From NCBI RefSeq assembly GCF_017115045.1, contig NZ_JABXKK010000040.1:52595-116594 (forward strand): 64,000 bases of DNA, in the 5' to 3' direction. Origin of the DNA: Nostoc sp. NMS8 (GTDB taxonomy: Bacteria > Cyanobacteriota > Cyanobacteriia > Cyanobacteriales > Nostocaceae). The notes beneath the pieces were generated by a model. It had not been told where the DNA came from, ran no database searches, and saw nothing but the letters and a program-made list of their open reading frames with translations. Below are positions 1 to 9,541 of this stretch, piece after piece. Both the position numbers and the translations under genes were made by a program. Every line of letters begins with the position of its first letter. Position 1 is the first letter of the stretch.

Positions 1-13
1 AAATTTCCCGGCT

Positions 14-1054
14 TTATTTTTTGTGGTTACGAATTAACAAATAAAGAAAATAAGGAGCGCCAATAGCAGCAGTTACAACGCCACAAGGAAGTTCGATTGG
101 TGCAAATAGCGTTCTTCCTAGCAAGTCTGCTATGACAACAATTACTCCCCCCAAGAGTGCAGAAGTAGGAATCAAACCTTGATGGCTTGTACCTACTAGC
201 TGTCGTCCTACATGGGGTGCGATTAATCCAATAAAACCAATATTTCCGGCGGTGGCGACTCCTGCACCTGCTAAGGCTACACCCACTAGCACGAGTAAAC
301 CACGTTGCGATTCCACTTGACTACCTAAACTTTTGGCGACATCATCTCCTAAATTTAAAGCGTTCAAATGCCTTGCTAGTGTCAAAGCCATTGGCACAAA
401 AATAATTAACCAAGGTAACAGAGAAAAGACTTGCTCCCAAGTCCGGCCGTACACGCTTCCAGCTAACCAAACTAAAGCATTACTAACGTCATCAATTTCG
501 GCAAAGGTAATCATTAAGCTGGTTATGGCACTGGCGATCGCAGATAAACCAATACCCATTAAAATTAATAGAATCGGAGAACTACCGTTATTCCAAGCCA
601 GCGAGTAAATTAAAATCGCCATTAGCAAAGCACCAGCAAAGGCTGACATAGGTAAGGTATAAACCGGTGCTGAGGGAAATAGTACAATTACTACAACTGC
701 CGCCAGACTCGCCCCAGCATTGATGCCGATAATACCTGGGTCAGCTAATGGATTGCGTGTCAGTCCTTGGAAGATAGTGCCAGAAATTGCCAGCGCCACT
801 CCCACCATAAAAGCTACAAGAGTGCGGGGCAGACGCAAATTCTGAATCACGAATACATGGTCTGGGTTTCCTGTATCTAGCCCTAATATAGTTTTCACAA
901 TATTCAAAGGCGAGATTGGATATTCACCCCGCCCTATATTCATCACCATCGCCACTACAATCGCTACTGCCAAACATAGCAGTATGACTGGTACACGTCG
1001 GTCGATGCGGAAAGATATCACCGGAGAACGAATGACTAGCCAATCAAAACTCAT
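14..1054 (-). CDS. FecCD-family iron-siderophore ABC transporter permease
   Basis: This 346-residue inner-membrane permease would form one half of the channel that carries a ferric siderophore from the periplasm into the cytoplasm. It is strongly hydrophobic with many membrane segments. Family hallmarks are [13 protein letters not shown] and [19 protein letters not shown] near residues 72-114, and [16 protein letters not shown] near 272. Length is normal for the BtuC/FecCD family (about 330-350). Its ATG overlaps the stop codon of the upstream permease by four bases (ATGA), so the two are translationally coupled and probably form a heterodimer. The cognate ATPase is not in the window; only 13 bases remain beyond the stop, so it may lie further left. 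The family call is firm; the substrate is inferred from the neighbouring binding protein and TonB receptor. Confidence 0.93.
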   Translation of the reverse strand: MSFDWLVIRSPVISFRIDRRVPVILLCLAVAIVVAMVMNIGRGEYPISPLNIVKTILGLDTGNPDHVFVIQNLRLPRTLVAFMVGVALAISGTIFQGLTRNPLADPGIIGINAGASLAAVVVIVLFPSAPVYTLPMSAFAGALLMAILIYSLAWNNGSSPILLILMGIGLSAIASAITSLMITFAEIDDVSNALVWLAGSVYGRTWEQVFSLLPWLIIFVPMALTLARHLNALNLGDDVAKSLGSQVESQRGLLVLVGVALAGAGVATAGNIGFIGLIAPHVGRQLVGTSHQGLIPTSALLGGVIVVIADLLGRTLFAPIELPCGVVTAAIGAPYFLYLLIRNHKK

Positions 1055-2082
1055 TTTTTCACCTTTGACTTAGCTAGGTAGACAAAAAAAGGAGCGCCAA
1101 CTATTGATGTCATTACACCTACAGGTAATTCCTGTGGTTTGAGCAATACACGGGCAGCAATATCTGCAACCAAGAGTAAAATAGCACCCAGAACTGCACA
1201 ATAAGGTAATATCCAACGATAATCGGCTTTAATATAAAATCTCACTATATGGGGAACGACTAAACCAATGAAGCCAATTGGCCCTGCAAGAGCGACAGCA
1301 CTTCCTGCTAGTAAGACTACGCTGATAGCGGTAAATATTTTGATCAAAGCTGTCTGTTGACCCAAGCCTTTAGCGACATCTTCACCTAAACTCATAGTGG
1401 TAATTTGTCTGCCAAGGGCAAAAGCTAACACTAATCCGATGCCAACGAAAGGTAGTAGTTGTAAGAATAAATTAAAATCTCGACCAGATAAGGAACCAGC
1501 TAACCAAAATCTCACCTCTTCGAGTGTTTGTTGACTGACAATGAGGATACCAGTGGTGAAGGAAGAAATAAGAGCAGTTAACGCCGCTCCTGCTACTGTC
1601 AAATTCAGTGGGGTGGCTCCTCCTCTTCCCAGAGAACCAAGGAGGTAAACTAACATCGCTGTTACTCCCGCACCCAGAAATGCGACAAGGGCGTAAACAC
1701 TTAGGGATGAGCTGCCAAAAACAAAAATTGCGACAACCACAAAGAGGGCGGCTCCCGACTCAATACCCAAAATACCTGGATCTGCTAAGGGGTTTCGCGT
1801 CAAACCCTGCATTAATGCTCCCGACACAGCAAGGGCTGAACCTACAAGGATAGCAATTAGCGATCGCGGTAATCTTACAGTCTGAATAACTAAGTGATCG
1901 TAGGAACCATCAAAGGCTATAAAAGATGTCAAAATCTTACCTAGAGGTATTTCTGCTGCACCTAGCGTCACACTGTACACCAAGCAAATTAGCAGCATAC
2001 ACAGTCCCACAACCAGACCAAATAAGGCTGACATTTGTGGCTTTTTTAATCCTCTCGGTGAGAGTGTAGTTGCTTTTATCAT
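1051..2082 (-). CDS. FecCD-family iron-siderophore ABC transporter permease (first of pair)
   Basis: This 343-residue permease is paralogous to the gene directly downstream and is its likely partner. The family motifs are [20 protein letters not shown], the conserved [19 protein letters not shown] block near residues 90-112, and [16 protein letters not shown] near 270. A hydrophilic N-terminus of about 17 residues precedes the first membrane segment. It is the first gene of the minus-strand pair, so the promoter should lie in the gap above 2082. That gap contains GATAAT-like direct repeats near 2178-2200 that could be degenerate iron-regulator half-sites, which is weak evidence. The matching binding protein and receptor are about 3.6 kb away, separated by an acylase gene and repeats, so the uptake locus looks split. 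Confidence 0.93.
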   Translation of the reverse strand: MIKATTLSPRGLKKPQMSALFGLVVGLCMLLICLVYSVTLGAAEIPLGKILTSFIAFDGSYDHLVIQTVRLPRSLIAILVGSALAVSGALMQGLTRNPLADPGILGIESGAALFVVVAIFVFGSSSLSVYALVAFLGAGVTAMLVYLLGSLGRGGATPLNLTVAGAALTALISSFTTGILIVSQQTLEEVRFWLAGSLSGRDFNLFLQLLPFVGIGLVLAFALGRQITTMSLGEDVAKGLGQQTALIKIFTAISVVLLAGSAVALAGPIGFIGLVVPHIVRFYIKADYRWILPYCAVLGAILLLVADIAARVLLKPQELPVGVMTSIVGAPFFVYLAKSKVKK

Positions 2083-2342
2083 GATCCTGCTGTCACTTGA
2101 AAATATTACGCTCTACTAGTTAGTTGTTTTTTCAATGGGCACTCTCAACATTTAACAGCTTTTTAATCATCCAACTTGATAATCTTTCTTGATAAATATA
2201 TAGATTACACGATTGTGTAGCTCTTTCTCCATTTTTTAAACGGAATAAAGGATGCCCTTACAACCCCTTATAACTTTGATATACTTTCTCAACAAAGTGG
2301 TATTGTTAGATCAACTTCTATTTTCAGGTAGATAGACCACAC

Positions 2343-2585
2343 GGTAGGGGCACAGCAATGCTCATCCGTGTCAAGTTAAGGTGAAACCGCTTGTCCGCCG
2401 GGAATTGAAATTCCCGTCTCATAGCTAAAGTCATCTGAAGATGACTAAATATCGCCAAAAATCTCCAGTCTACTTCAGTAGACTTAAGCTATTAGCCCGA
2501 AAATTTATTTCCGGGCGGGCATGGAAGCCAACAGTTAAGCTATTTCCAGCTTAAATTGACACCAATGAGCAATGCTGTGCCCTTA
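2343..2585. mobile_element. MITE-like element with imperfect terminal inverted repeats and four internal hairpins
   Basis: The ends are imperfect inverted repeats of about 33 nt: GGGCACAGCAATGCTCAT at 2348 matches the complement of the segment ending at 2582, and the similarity continues inward. Between them lie evenly placed hairpins: 2399-2416 (8-bp stem, 2-nt loop), 2429-2446 (8-bp stem, 2-nt loop), 2467-2484 (8-bp stem, 2-nt loop) and 2495-2516 (GCCCG/CGGGC stem). Centres are about 30, 38 and 30 nt apart. There is no coding capacity. This layout fits a non-autonomous transposable element. I cannot assign the parental transposase family, and no clear target duplication was identified. Confidence 0.6.
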
Positions 2586-2593
2586 CGACAGGT

Positions 2594-2611
2594 GTGGTTC
2601 AAATACATGAA
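2594..2611 (+). repeat. Left copy of a short inverted repeat flanking the acylase gene
   Basis: The 18-nt sequence here is present as a perfect reverse complement at 4947-4964, beyond the acylase gene. Similarity extends imperfectly to about 2626. A second 13-nt block at 2318-2330 matches the complement of 4991-5003, so the left copy appears to be split by the MITE-like element. Confidence 0.7.
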
Positions 2612-2654
2612 TAATTACTGTAAATCTGCTTTCTCAAAGTCACTTGTGTGCAAA

Positions 2655-2750
2655 GAGGGGACTAGGGAGGAAGCAAGGGAGCAAGGGACAGGAATTTTTC
2701 TCTCTGCCTCTTTCCAATCCCCAATCTCTAATCCCCAATCCCCAGCCTCC
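2655..2750. repeat. Short tandemly repeated sequences (G-rich and CCCCAAT-type)
   Basis: A purine-rich GGGA/GCAAGGGA stretch is followed by degenerate heptads of CCCCAAT between about 2714 and 2744. Such heptads are typical of short tandemly repeated repetitive sequences in heterocystous cyanobacteria. They end about 20 nt before the acylase start codon, so no promoter or strong ribosome binding site is visible immediately upstream of that gene. Confidence 0.75.
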
Positions 2751-2767
2751 AGGCGTTACATCTGTAA

Positions 2768-4885
2768 ATGGTGGTGTTCGTGAGAATTGATAGTTTACTT
2801 AGAGTTTACAAACGAAAGCCAATACGTGTTTTACCTTTAATACTCAGCTTGATATTGGTTTTGTTTGTCGGCAGCCGCACTATAGCTGTACCAACAAAAT
2901 CCACAGAGATATTATGGGATACTTCTGGTGTACCGCATATTTACGGAAAAGATGACCAAAGTGCATTTTATGCCTTTGGTTGGGCACAAATGCAAAGTCA
3001 TGGAGATTTACTTTTACGTCTCTATGGTCAAGCACGGGGACGCGCAGCTGAATATTGGGGAGAGAAATATCTAGATTCAGATCGTTGGGTACAGACTGCG
3101 GGAATACCAGAACGCGCTCGTTCTTGGTACCAGGCACAGAGTCCAACTTTTCGTAGTTATCTTGATGCTTTTGCTACTGGGATCAATGCTTATGCAAAAC
3201 AAAATCCTAACTTAATTGACGATGATGTTGAGGCGGTGCTACCAGTCAAGGCAGAAGATGTCATGGCTCACTTACATCGGGTACTTAACTTTACCTTTGT
3301 GGTCAATCCTGATCAAGTATTAGGTCTGAGCAAAGAAAAGTTGCAAGCAGGATCTAATGGTTGGGCGATCGCACCAACTCATTCTGCCGATGGGAATGCT
3401 ATGTTGCTAGCAAACCCACATCTACCTTGGTCAGATTTATTTTTGTGGTATGAAGCTCAAATCACCGCACCAGGTATTGATGCTTATGGGGCAACACTTG
3501 TAGGTATTCCCGTATTAGCGATCGCCTTTAACAACAACTTAGGTTGGACTCACACGGTTAATACTTATGATGGTTGGGATGTTTACGAACTCACACCTGC
3601 AGGTAATGGGTACAGGTTTGATGACAAAGTTCGTAACTTCCAGACGAAAACTCTTTCCCTAAAAGTGAAGCAAAAAGATGGTTCCTTGCAAGAGCAACCC
3701 CTGGTAGTGAAAAGTTCTGTCCACGGGCCTGTGGTAGCCGAGAAAAATGGTAAAACTCTGGCGCTGAGAGTTGCAGGTCTTGACCGACCAGGTGTACTCC
3801 AAGAGTGGTGGGATATGGCACGAGCAAAAAACCTTGCCCAGTTTGAAAAGACACTCCAGCGCTTGCAATTGCCAATGTTTACGGTGATGTATGCGGATCG
3901 AGAAGGGCATATTATGCACCTATTCAACGGTCAAGTTCCAGTGCGCTCCTTTGGTGATTTTAAATACTGGCAAGGCATAATCCCAGGAAATACATCTAAA
4001 ACCCTGTGGACAAAAATTCATCCTTACCAAGATTTACCGCGCATAGTTGACCCTAAAAGTGGCTGGTTGCAAAATACAAATGACCCACCCTGGACAACTA
4101 CATTTCCCGCCGCCATTAAAGCAGATGATTACCCGCCTTACATGGCACCTCGTTTCATGGATTTCCGTTCCCAACGTTCTGTAAGAATGCTGGCTGAGGA
4201 TAACAAAATCTCTTTTGATCAAATGGTTGCAGACAAGCACTCTACCCGCATGGAACTGGCCGATCGGATTTTGGCTGATTTAATTCCGGCTGCACGCAAA
4301 TATGGTCAAGACTTGGGGAAAAAAGCAGCCGATGTCCTAGAAGCTTGGGATCGGCAAGCCAATACAGATAGTCGTGGGGCAGTATTATTCGCCTTTTGGG
4401 TACAACAGATGGACTTAGATAAAACCTTTAGTAAACCCTGGAATGAAAATTCTCCACGCACTACACCCAATGGTTTAGCTAATCCTGAAAGTGCAGTTGC
4501 AACTTTGCAAGCAGTAGCAGCAGAGGTAGAAAAGACTTATGGGGCGCTTAATGTCCCTTGGGGTCAGGTTTTTCGGCTACGATTGGGTGATGTGGATTTG
4601 CCTGCGAATGGTGGCGATGGCAACCTGGGAATTTTTCGTGCGCTCTATTTTGCTCCTGAAGCAAATGGTCAGTTCCAAGCCGTTGCAGGTGATTCCTATG
4701 TGGCTGCGATTGAATTTTCTAACCCTATACGGGCAATGGCACTTACCAGTTATGGTAATGCAAGTCAACCCGGCTCGCCACACATTAGCGACCAGTTACA
4801 AATGTTAGCTAACAAAAAGTTGCGGACTGTGTGGCGCGATCGCTCAGATATTCTTGCTCATCTAGAAGAGCGTAAAATATTCTGA
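2768..4885 (+). CDS. Secreted penicillin acylase-family (Ntn hydrolase) amidohydrolase, possibly PvdQ-like
   Basis: This 705-residue N-terminal-nucleophile hydrolase of the penicillin G acylase/AHL acylase family (S45) cleaves an amide, typically removing an acyl chain. A hydrophobic segment at about residues 20-40 should export it. The precursor would self-cleave before the serine in GSNGWAI (about residues 196-202), which becomes the beta-subunit N-terminus. Downstream motifs include [19 protein letters not shown] and [10 protein letters not shown]. Length fits an alpha-spacer-beta precursor. The gene stands alone on the plus strand among minus-strand siderophore-uptake genes. In pseudomonads the related PvdQ removes the fatty acid from a pyoverdine precursor, which is interesting because the adjacent NRPS begins with a fatty acyl-AMP ligase. 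Substrate is unknown; AHL acylase or another amidase is equally possible. Confidence 0.88.
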   Translation: MVVFVRIDSLLRVYKRKPIRVLPLILSLILVLFVGSRTIAVPTKSTEILWDTSGVPHIYGKDDQSAFYAFGWAQMQSHGDLLLRLYGQARGRAAEYWGEKYLDSDRWVQTAGIPERARSWYQAQSPTFRSYLDAFATGINAYAKQNPNLIDDDVEAVLPVKAEDVMAHLHRVLNFTFVVNPDQVLGLSKEKLQAGSNGWAIAPTHSADGNAMLLANPHLPWSDLFLWYEAQITAPGIDAYGATLVGIPVLAIAFNNNLGWTHTVNTYDGWDVYELTPAGNGYRFDDKVRNFQTKTLSLKVKQKDGSLQEQPLVVKSSVHGPVVAEKNGKTLALRVAGLDRPGVLQEWWDMARAKNLAQFEKTLQRLQLPMFTVMYADREGHIMHLFNGQVPVRSFGDFKYWQGIIPGNTSKTLWTKIHPYQDLPRIVDPKSGWLQNTNDPPWTTTFPAAIKADDYPPYMAPRFMDFRSQRSVRMLAEDNKISFDQMVADKHSTRMELADRILADLIPAARKYGQDLGKKAADVLEAWDRQANTDSRGAVLFAFWVQQMDLDKTFSKPWNENSPRTTPNGLANPESAVATLQAVAAEVEKTYGALNVPWGQVFRLRLGDVDLPANGGDGNLGIFRALYFAPEANGQFQAVAGDSYVAAIEFSNPIRAMALTSYGNASQPGSPHISDQLQMLANKKLRTVWRDRSDILAHLEERKIF

Positions 4886-4946
4886 AGTCAATAGTCTGCT
4901 TTTAGGGTTTGCGATCGCAGTTTGCAACGAATAATTTACAGCAGTT

Positions 4947-4964
4947 TTCATGTATTTGAACCAC
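4947..4964 (-). repeat. Right copy of a short inverted repeat flanking the acylase gene
   Basis: Perfect 18-nt reverse complement of 2594-2611. A second shared block at 4991-5003 (complement of 2318-2330) follows, so here the element is compact (about 57 nt) and uninterrupted, unlike the left copy. Confidence 0.7.
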
Positions 4965-5144
4965 TCTTATCGTAGAAGCGTAAGTTTATTTACCTGAAAA
5001 TAGCTGTAATCTATTTCATTTGTAATCCTTCTTTCCTGTTCCCTATCTCAACGATTAATTTCACAACTTATTTAGGATTGCCATAACATGAGCCTAAATA
5101 ACAAAATAACACTGCTAATTTTGACTAGTGAACTAGGAGGCAAG

Positions 5145-5576
5145 ATGGAAAGCAACACCATAACGTGGTGGATATATGCATTACTTTCGGCTGGCTTTGC
5201 AGCATTGACAACTATCTTTGCCAAAATTGGGGTAGAAAATGTGAACTCTAATTTAGCAACAGCAATCAGAACTGTTGTTATCTTAGTAATTGCTTGGGGA
5301 ATTGTATTGTTCCAAGGAAATGTAGTTAATATCTTAGCTATTTCTCAAAGAACGATGATTTTCTTATTGTTATCTGGAATATCTACAGGATTATCATGGA
5401 TTTTTTACTTCCAAGCTTTACAAGCAGGAAAAGCCTCTCTGGTTGCACCAATTGATAAATCAAGTTTGGTATTAGTTTTATTATTTTCGGTTATTTTTCT
5501 CGGAGAACCATTAAACTTGAAAATAATATTAGGAAGCGGTTTAGTAGTTATAGGGACTTTAGTATTAATCCTTTAA
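5145..5576 (+). CDS. EamA/DMT-superfamily small membrane protein
   Basis: This is a hydrophobic protein of 143 residues with about five membrane segments, matching the single-repeat EamA (drug/metabolite transporter) family, which probably acts as a dimer. Recognisable features are WWIYALLSAGFAALTTIFAKIG at the start, YFQALQAGKAS near the middle and the terminal GSGLVVIGTLVL helix. The ATG at 5145 is preferred over an in-frame ATG at 5088 because AGGAGG lies at 5135-5140, four bases before it, and because the extra 19 residues lack family character. It stands alone between the acylase and the convergent binding-protein gene. The substrate is unknown; export of a metabolite is only a guess. 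Confidence 0.8.
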   Translation: MESNTITWWIYALLSAGFAALTTIFAKIGVENVNSNLATAIRTVVILVIAWGIVLFQGNVVNILAISQRTMIFLLLSGISTGLSWIFYFQALQAGKASLVAPIDKSSLVLVLLFSVIFLGEPLNLKIILGSGLVVIGTLVLIL

Positions 5577-5600
5577 ACTCTTAGAAGCCCAAAACACTTG

Positions 5601-5626
5601 TAGAGATGGCGATTTATCGCGTCTTA
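5601..5626. repeat. Dispersed-type hairpin between convergent genes
   Basis: GCGAT/ATCGC forms a tight stem at 5609-5620, extended by AGA/TCT with a small asymmetry. It resembles palindromes dispersed in Nostocales genomes. It lies between the convergent stops at 5576 and 5723 and could act as a bidirectional terminator, but there is no clean T-tract. Confidence 0.4.
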
Positions 5627-5722
5627 AAAACCCAAGCGTATTGACCTATAAATATTCTTAACCGAAACCTATGGTAGACAAATAGAATGTATTGGGGTAT
5701 CAGTTTACTTACTCAGCACTCT

Positions 5723-6691
5723 TCATGGTGTATTGACTAAGTATTTAAATAAGTCATCAATTACAGCATCAGCAGCAATCAAGTTTGAACCAACCCAAGA
5801 CAAACCATCTACAAAGTATATATGTCTTTGCTGAAATGCTTTGAGTCTTTTCCAAAGTGGTTTTTGTTGCAGTTGTTCAAAATTTGCCTTATCGCTGTCA
5901 TTAAAAGTTGTTACAAATAGAATATCAGCATCTAATTCTTCTAGCTTTTCCTCAGAAATATTCTTAGTTAACCCACTCGGCGTAATCACATTTTGTGTCT
6001 TTGGGCGTTGCAATCCAACATCATTAAGAATGGAACCACTAAATGAGTTTTTGGCAGTACTCATTATATCCCAACCATAAATATGAATTACAGATATCGT
6101 TTTGTCTTTATATTGATTACCTAGCGCTATTTTTAGTTTTTCAATTCGTTGATAATAGTGATTCCATGCTTGTTCTGCAACCTCTTTTTTTCCTAATGCT
6201 TCGGCGACAAAATTAAAATGTTCGCGCCAAGACAATGAACCTTTCCACTTCCCTAATGCCGTAGGACTGATTTGAGAAAGGCGAGGATAAATTGCTTTAA
6301 CATTTTCCCAACCTAGAATTAAATCAGGCTTAAGTCGCAATATACGTTCTAAATTAGGCTCATATTGAGTACCTATTTTCTGTATTCCCTCTGTCTTATT
6401 TTTTAAATAGCCTGGTAAATTATCTTGCCAACCATCAGAAGTGCTTCCTATTGGTTTAACATCCAAGACGAGTGTGCTACCCAAAGTGACTTGAGATATG
6501 GTGACAAGACGCTTTGGGTTTTTTGGAACACAGGTTTCCCCCATCGTGTGTTTTATCACACGACAGTCTTTCGCTGGTGGGGTAAGGCTTGTGGCATTGT
6601 GATAACTACTTCGATTACAACCTAACGGAAGTACAAATGCCACTATTCCCAAAAATAGTATGTAGGTGAGACGGCGTAACAACTTTTTCAT
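5723..6691 (-). CDS. Siderophore-binding periplasmic lipoprotein (FecB/FhuD-like)
   Basis: This 322-residue ABC-transporter substrate-binding protein should hand a ferric siderophore to the FecCD-type permease. A lipoprotein signal peptide is visible: basic start, hydrophobic stretch, then LPLGC with the lipidated cysteine at residue 25. The mature protein has the periplasmic-binding fold of the iron-chelate cluster, with KNPKRLVTISQVTLGSTLVLDVKPIG, RILRLKPDLILG near residue 115, and a C-terminal LDADILFVTT block. It starts 63 bp after the stop of the TonB-receptor gene on the same strand, so the two are probably co-transcribed. The permeases lie about 3.6 kb away on the same strand. Family is firm; the ligand is unknown. 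Confidence 0.92.
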   Translation of the reverse strand: MKKLLRRLTYILFLGIVAFVLPLGCNRSSYHNATSLTPPAKDCRVIKHTMGETCVPKNPKRLVTISQVTLGSTLVLDVKPIGSTSDGWQDNLPGYLKNKTEGIQKIGTQYEPNLERILRLKPDLILGWENVKAIYPRLSQISPTALGKWKGSLSWREHFNFVAEALGKKEVAEQAWNHYYQRIEKLKIALGNQYKDKTISVIHIYGWDIMSTAKNSFSGSILNDVGLQRPKTQNVITPSGLTKNISEEKLEELDADILFVTTFNDSDKANFEQLQQKPLWKRLKAFQQRHIYFVDGLSWVGSNLIAADAVIDDLFKYLVNTP

Positions 6692-6754
6692 GAAGACCTG
6701 ACTTTTCCAAACCTCTAGGAAGCGGTTCTGGGCATTTTGAATGAAGTACCTGAT

Positions 6755-9541
6755 TCAGAACTCATAGGAAATCGTTGCTTGCACATTCGTCGGTGCGCCT
6801 GGATAAACAACGGTTCGTCTGGAAGCAGTTTCATAGTATTCCACGTCAAAAAGATTATTGACGTTAATACCAAGTCTCCAGTTGTCTCGACGGTAAAACA
6901 AGGCAGCATCAGTACGGACATAACTGGGAACTTGGAAATTGCTGTTGGGAAAATCGGCTTGCTGTTCGCCCACAAAAACTAGCCCCAATCCAAAGCCTAA
7001 TCCTTTGTAGTCACCACTTTGAATTTCGTAGGTTGTCCACAGGTTAGCGGCATTTTTGGGAACGTTCCGCAAAAAAGTACCCACTGGAATGCGATTATCT
7101 TCGGTGACTCGCGCATCGGTATAAGCATAGCCTGCAAGGATATTCCATCCAGGTAAGATTTCGCCCCCAATGGTGAATTCAAACCCTTTACTGCGCTGTT
7201 CACCGACTTGGATTGAGAAATTAATGGGATCAGCAGGATCGGAGGTTAGCACGTTACTCTTAGTAATCTCAAAAGCAGCTAATGTGGCAGACACAGTATT
7301 AGTGATGTCTGCTTTAACGCCGACTTCGTATTGAGTACCTCGCTCAGGCTCAAAAACTGAGTTGGTTCGCGATCGCCCAATCACTGGATTAAACGATTGA
7401 CTGTAGCTAGCATAGAGAGAAATCGGTTTAATTGGCTGATAGACAATGCCAACACGAGGACTGAACGCTTGATCTCCCTGAGAAAAAGTTCCAAAACTAT
7501 CGTACTGTTCGCTGAAGTCAAATCGTCCACCGACTAGTAAGTGCAAATTGTCGGTAATGTCGATTTGATCTTGAATATAGATGCCCAGAGTATCTGTGAA
7601 ATTTGTACCATAGTTATCGATTTGGACATCTGGTCGAGTCACATTGTAATTTGGGTTGAAAATATCGATTGTCGGTAACAAAGCAGTACCAGACGTAAAA
7701 TAACCGGTAGAACGACCAAGCTCAAACCCAATTAATAACTGATGTCGAATGGAACCCGTGGTAAATTTACCAGTTAGATCGGTCTGCATTCGATAATCCT
7801 GGTCTATGAACAAATCATCTGCATAGAGTTTGTCAAGAAAGCGATCGTCTCTAAAGTCATCTTCTACGTATGTATAGCCACCAGACTGTTTTGCACTATA
7901 GAAAGAAAAGCCATTGCGAAGCTCCCAGTTATCACTAAACTTATGCTCAAGTCGATAACTAGCCTGATATTGCTCCACCGTAACTTGATCTAGGGATGGA
8001 TAGAACAAAGCTCGATTAATCGGCAATACCAGAGAACCATCACTGAGGGCTACTACACCATAATCAAGCGTTGGATTGTTGTATGTATAGGAAAAGTCCA
8101 CCGTTAAGGTCGTGTTTTTACCGATGTTCCATTGCAAGACAGGAGCTACAAAAAAGCGATCCTCACTCACAAAGTCTCGAAAACTACCATTGTTTTGATA
8201 GGCTAAATTGAGCCGATACTTTAAACTGCCGTCATTAGTTAAAGGCCCTGACAAATCAAGCTCTGGTCGGTAAAAGCTGAACTGCCCACCTGTGAACTTG
8301 ACACTATAATAAGGCTCACTTAGAGGCTGCTTCGTCACGGTGTTGATTACGCCTCCGGGCTGCAATTGCCCCAACAAAACCGATGCTGGCCCGCGTAATA
8401 CCTCAATGTGGTCTACATCTGCAAGATCCACATCCTTAGTTGCAGTGCTACCGCTACGAAACCCATTTCTGAGGTTGAAATCTTGTCTAAATCCGCGAAT
8501 GACAAAAGCTTGGCTTTGATTAGAAAACTGTGACACACCCGGAGCGTTATTTCGTACTGCATCTTGCAGTCGATTTACATTCTGGTCTCTAATCACTTGA
8601 TTGGGAATGACTTGAATTGACTGGGGAATGTCTCGCAAGGGGGTGTCGGTTTTTGTCGCTGTCGTGGCATTTCGCACATTATAGCCATCCTGCTCCCCCG
8701 TCACTACCAACTCAATCGGCTGATCTGGCGGGGCTGTTGGTTGCTCTTGTGGTGTTTCACTAGCAGGTTTTTCTTGAGTTTGTGGTGTTTGGGGTTGCTG
8801 CGGTGCTTGTGTCGCTATTGCCACCGAAGTTATACCAAAAACCAGCCCAGCATCATCATCAAATAATTCAACCGTAGGCAAAGCTTTCTCACCTACCACG
8901 GTGACGCGGACAGTATTTGCATCAATATTTGTAACTGTTATCTCAGTAATTACCGCAGTAGGTTTCTCCGAGCGAAATGTAAAAGCCTCACCCGACGGTA
9001 AACGTAATTGTCCACCAGATACATCTGCAATAAAATTATTGCCTGCACTGCGATTTGTGACTTGCAGTCGAGTACCTTGAGTTGTCTCTAAAATTACTTC
9101 TACACCTCTGTTTGTGGCATTTGCTTTCACACTTGTGATTGCTACAACTTGATCCCCACTTCTTGGTTCTGGATTCGAGGGATTGGTAGGTGTTGGTGTC
9201 TGTACCAGCATTTGGGCGCTAGTAGCGGGAAGTTCGATTTCGCTGATTTGACGAATATTTTTACTTGTTTTATCCGACTTCGCTTTTTGTAGTGAACTTG
9301 CAAGTTGAGACTTAAAGAGTCGCGATTTCTGGTTACTGGGAGCTAATACTGGAGATTTACTACTTGCAAATGTTTTCTCTGTAACTGCAACTTTCTCATC
9401 TAATGCAGATTCCCCTACCCTCTGGGTAGAAGATTTGCCTTGAATGTCCTCTCGCACTTCCTCACCTTTAGCAGGAGTGTTTACGACAACAACAACTGCA
9501 CCTGTTAGCAGCAGGGTTTGAAAAAGTTTATCTAACTTCAT
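6755..9541 (-). CDS. TonB-dependent siderophore receptor with N-terminal AMIN domain
   Basis: This 928-residue outer-membrane receptor should import a ferric siderophore. A signal peptide (about residues 1-25) is followed by a low-complexity stretch and an AMIN-type domain (about 130-240), a combination typical of cyanobacterial siderophore receptors. A Pro/Gln-rich linker precedes a probable TonB-box region near PIELVVTG (about 280). The plug follows (about 300-410; TDTPLRDIPQSIQVIP, EVLRGPASVLLGQLQPGG). A 22-strand barrel fills the rest, with FSPRVGIVYQP and the terminal NLFDVEYYETASRR and ...ISYEF, an aromatic C-terminus as required for BAM assembly. It is the first gene of the receptor-lipoprotein unit and is divergent from the NRPS cluster 0.8 kb away, which raises the question of shared iron control. 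Confidence 0.95.
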   Translation of the reverse strand: MKLDKLFQTLLLTGAVVVVVNTPAKGEEVREDIQGKSSTQRVGESALDEKVAVTEKTFASSKSPVLAPSNQKSRLFKSQLASSLQKAKSDKTSKNIRQISEIELPATSAQMLVQTPTPTNPSNPEPRSGDQVVAITSVKANATNRGVEVILETTQGTRLQVTNRSAGNNFIADVSGGQLRLPSGEAFTFRSEKPTAVITEITVTNIDANTVRVTVVGEKALPTVELFDDDAGLVFGITSVAIATQAPQQPQTPQTQEKPASETPQEQPTAPPDQPIELVVTGEQDGYNVRNATTATKTDTPLRDIPQSIQVIPNQVIRDQNVNRLQDAVRNNAPGVSQFSNQSQAFVIRGFRQDFNLRNGFRSGSTATKDVDLADVDHIEVLRGPASVLLGQLQPGGVINTVTKQPLSEPYYSVKFTGGQFSFYRPELDLSGPLTNDGSLKYRLNLAYQNNGSFRDFVSEDRFFVAPVLQWNIGKNTTLTVDFSYTYNNPTLDYGVVALSDGSLVLPINRALFYPSLDQVTVEQYQASYRLEHKFSDNWELRNGFSFYSAKQSGGYTYVEDDFRDDRFLDKLYADDLFIDQDYRMQTDLTGKFTTGSIRHQLLIGFELGRSTGYFTSGTALLPTIDIFNPNYNVTRPDVQIDNYGTNFTDTLGIYIQDQIDITDNLHLLVGGRFDFSEQYDSFGTFSQGDQAFSPRVGIVYQPIKPISLYASYSQSFNPVIGRSRTNSVFEPERGTQYEVGVKADITNTVSATLAAFEITKSNVLTSDPADPINFSIQVGEQRSKGFEFTIGGEILPGWNILAGYAYTDARVTEDNRIPVGTFLRNVPKNAANLWTTYEIQSGDYKGLGFGLGLVFVGEQQADFPNSNFQVPSYVRTDAALFYRRDNWRLGINVNNLFDVEYYETASRRTVVYPGAPTNVQATISYEF

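Larger units (their letters stand above)
2083..2767. other. 685-bp gene-free region dominated by repeats
   Basis: No credible gene lies here. Bases 2083-2317 should hold the promoter of the minus-strand permease pair; two GATAA-containing direct repeats lie near 2178-2200. A MITE-like element occupies about 2343-2585, a short repeat shared with the far side of the acylase gene lies at 2594-2626, and G-rich plus CCCCAAT-type tandem repeats fill 2655-2750. The 75-codon reading frame at 2556-2783 runs through the repeats and is rejected. Confidence 0.7.

Noticed and set aside
2556..2783. Small plus-strand reading frame upstream of the acylase
   Set aside because: It runs from the MITE-like element through tandem repeats, has no ribosome binding site and overlaps the acylase start.
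5088..5144. Upstream ATG of the EamA gene
   Set aside because: The strong AGGAGG at 5135-5140 serves the ATG at 5145, and the added residues do not look like family sequence.
5601..5626. Confident rho-independent terminator
   Set aside because: There is a stem but no T-run on either side; it is listed only as a dispersed hairpin.
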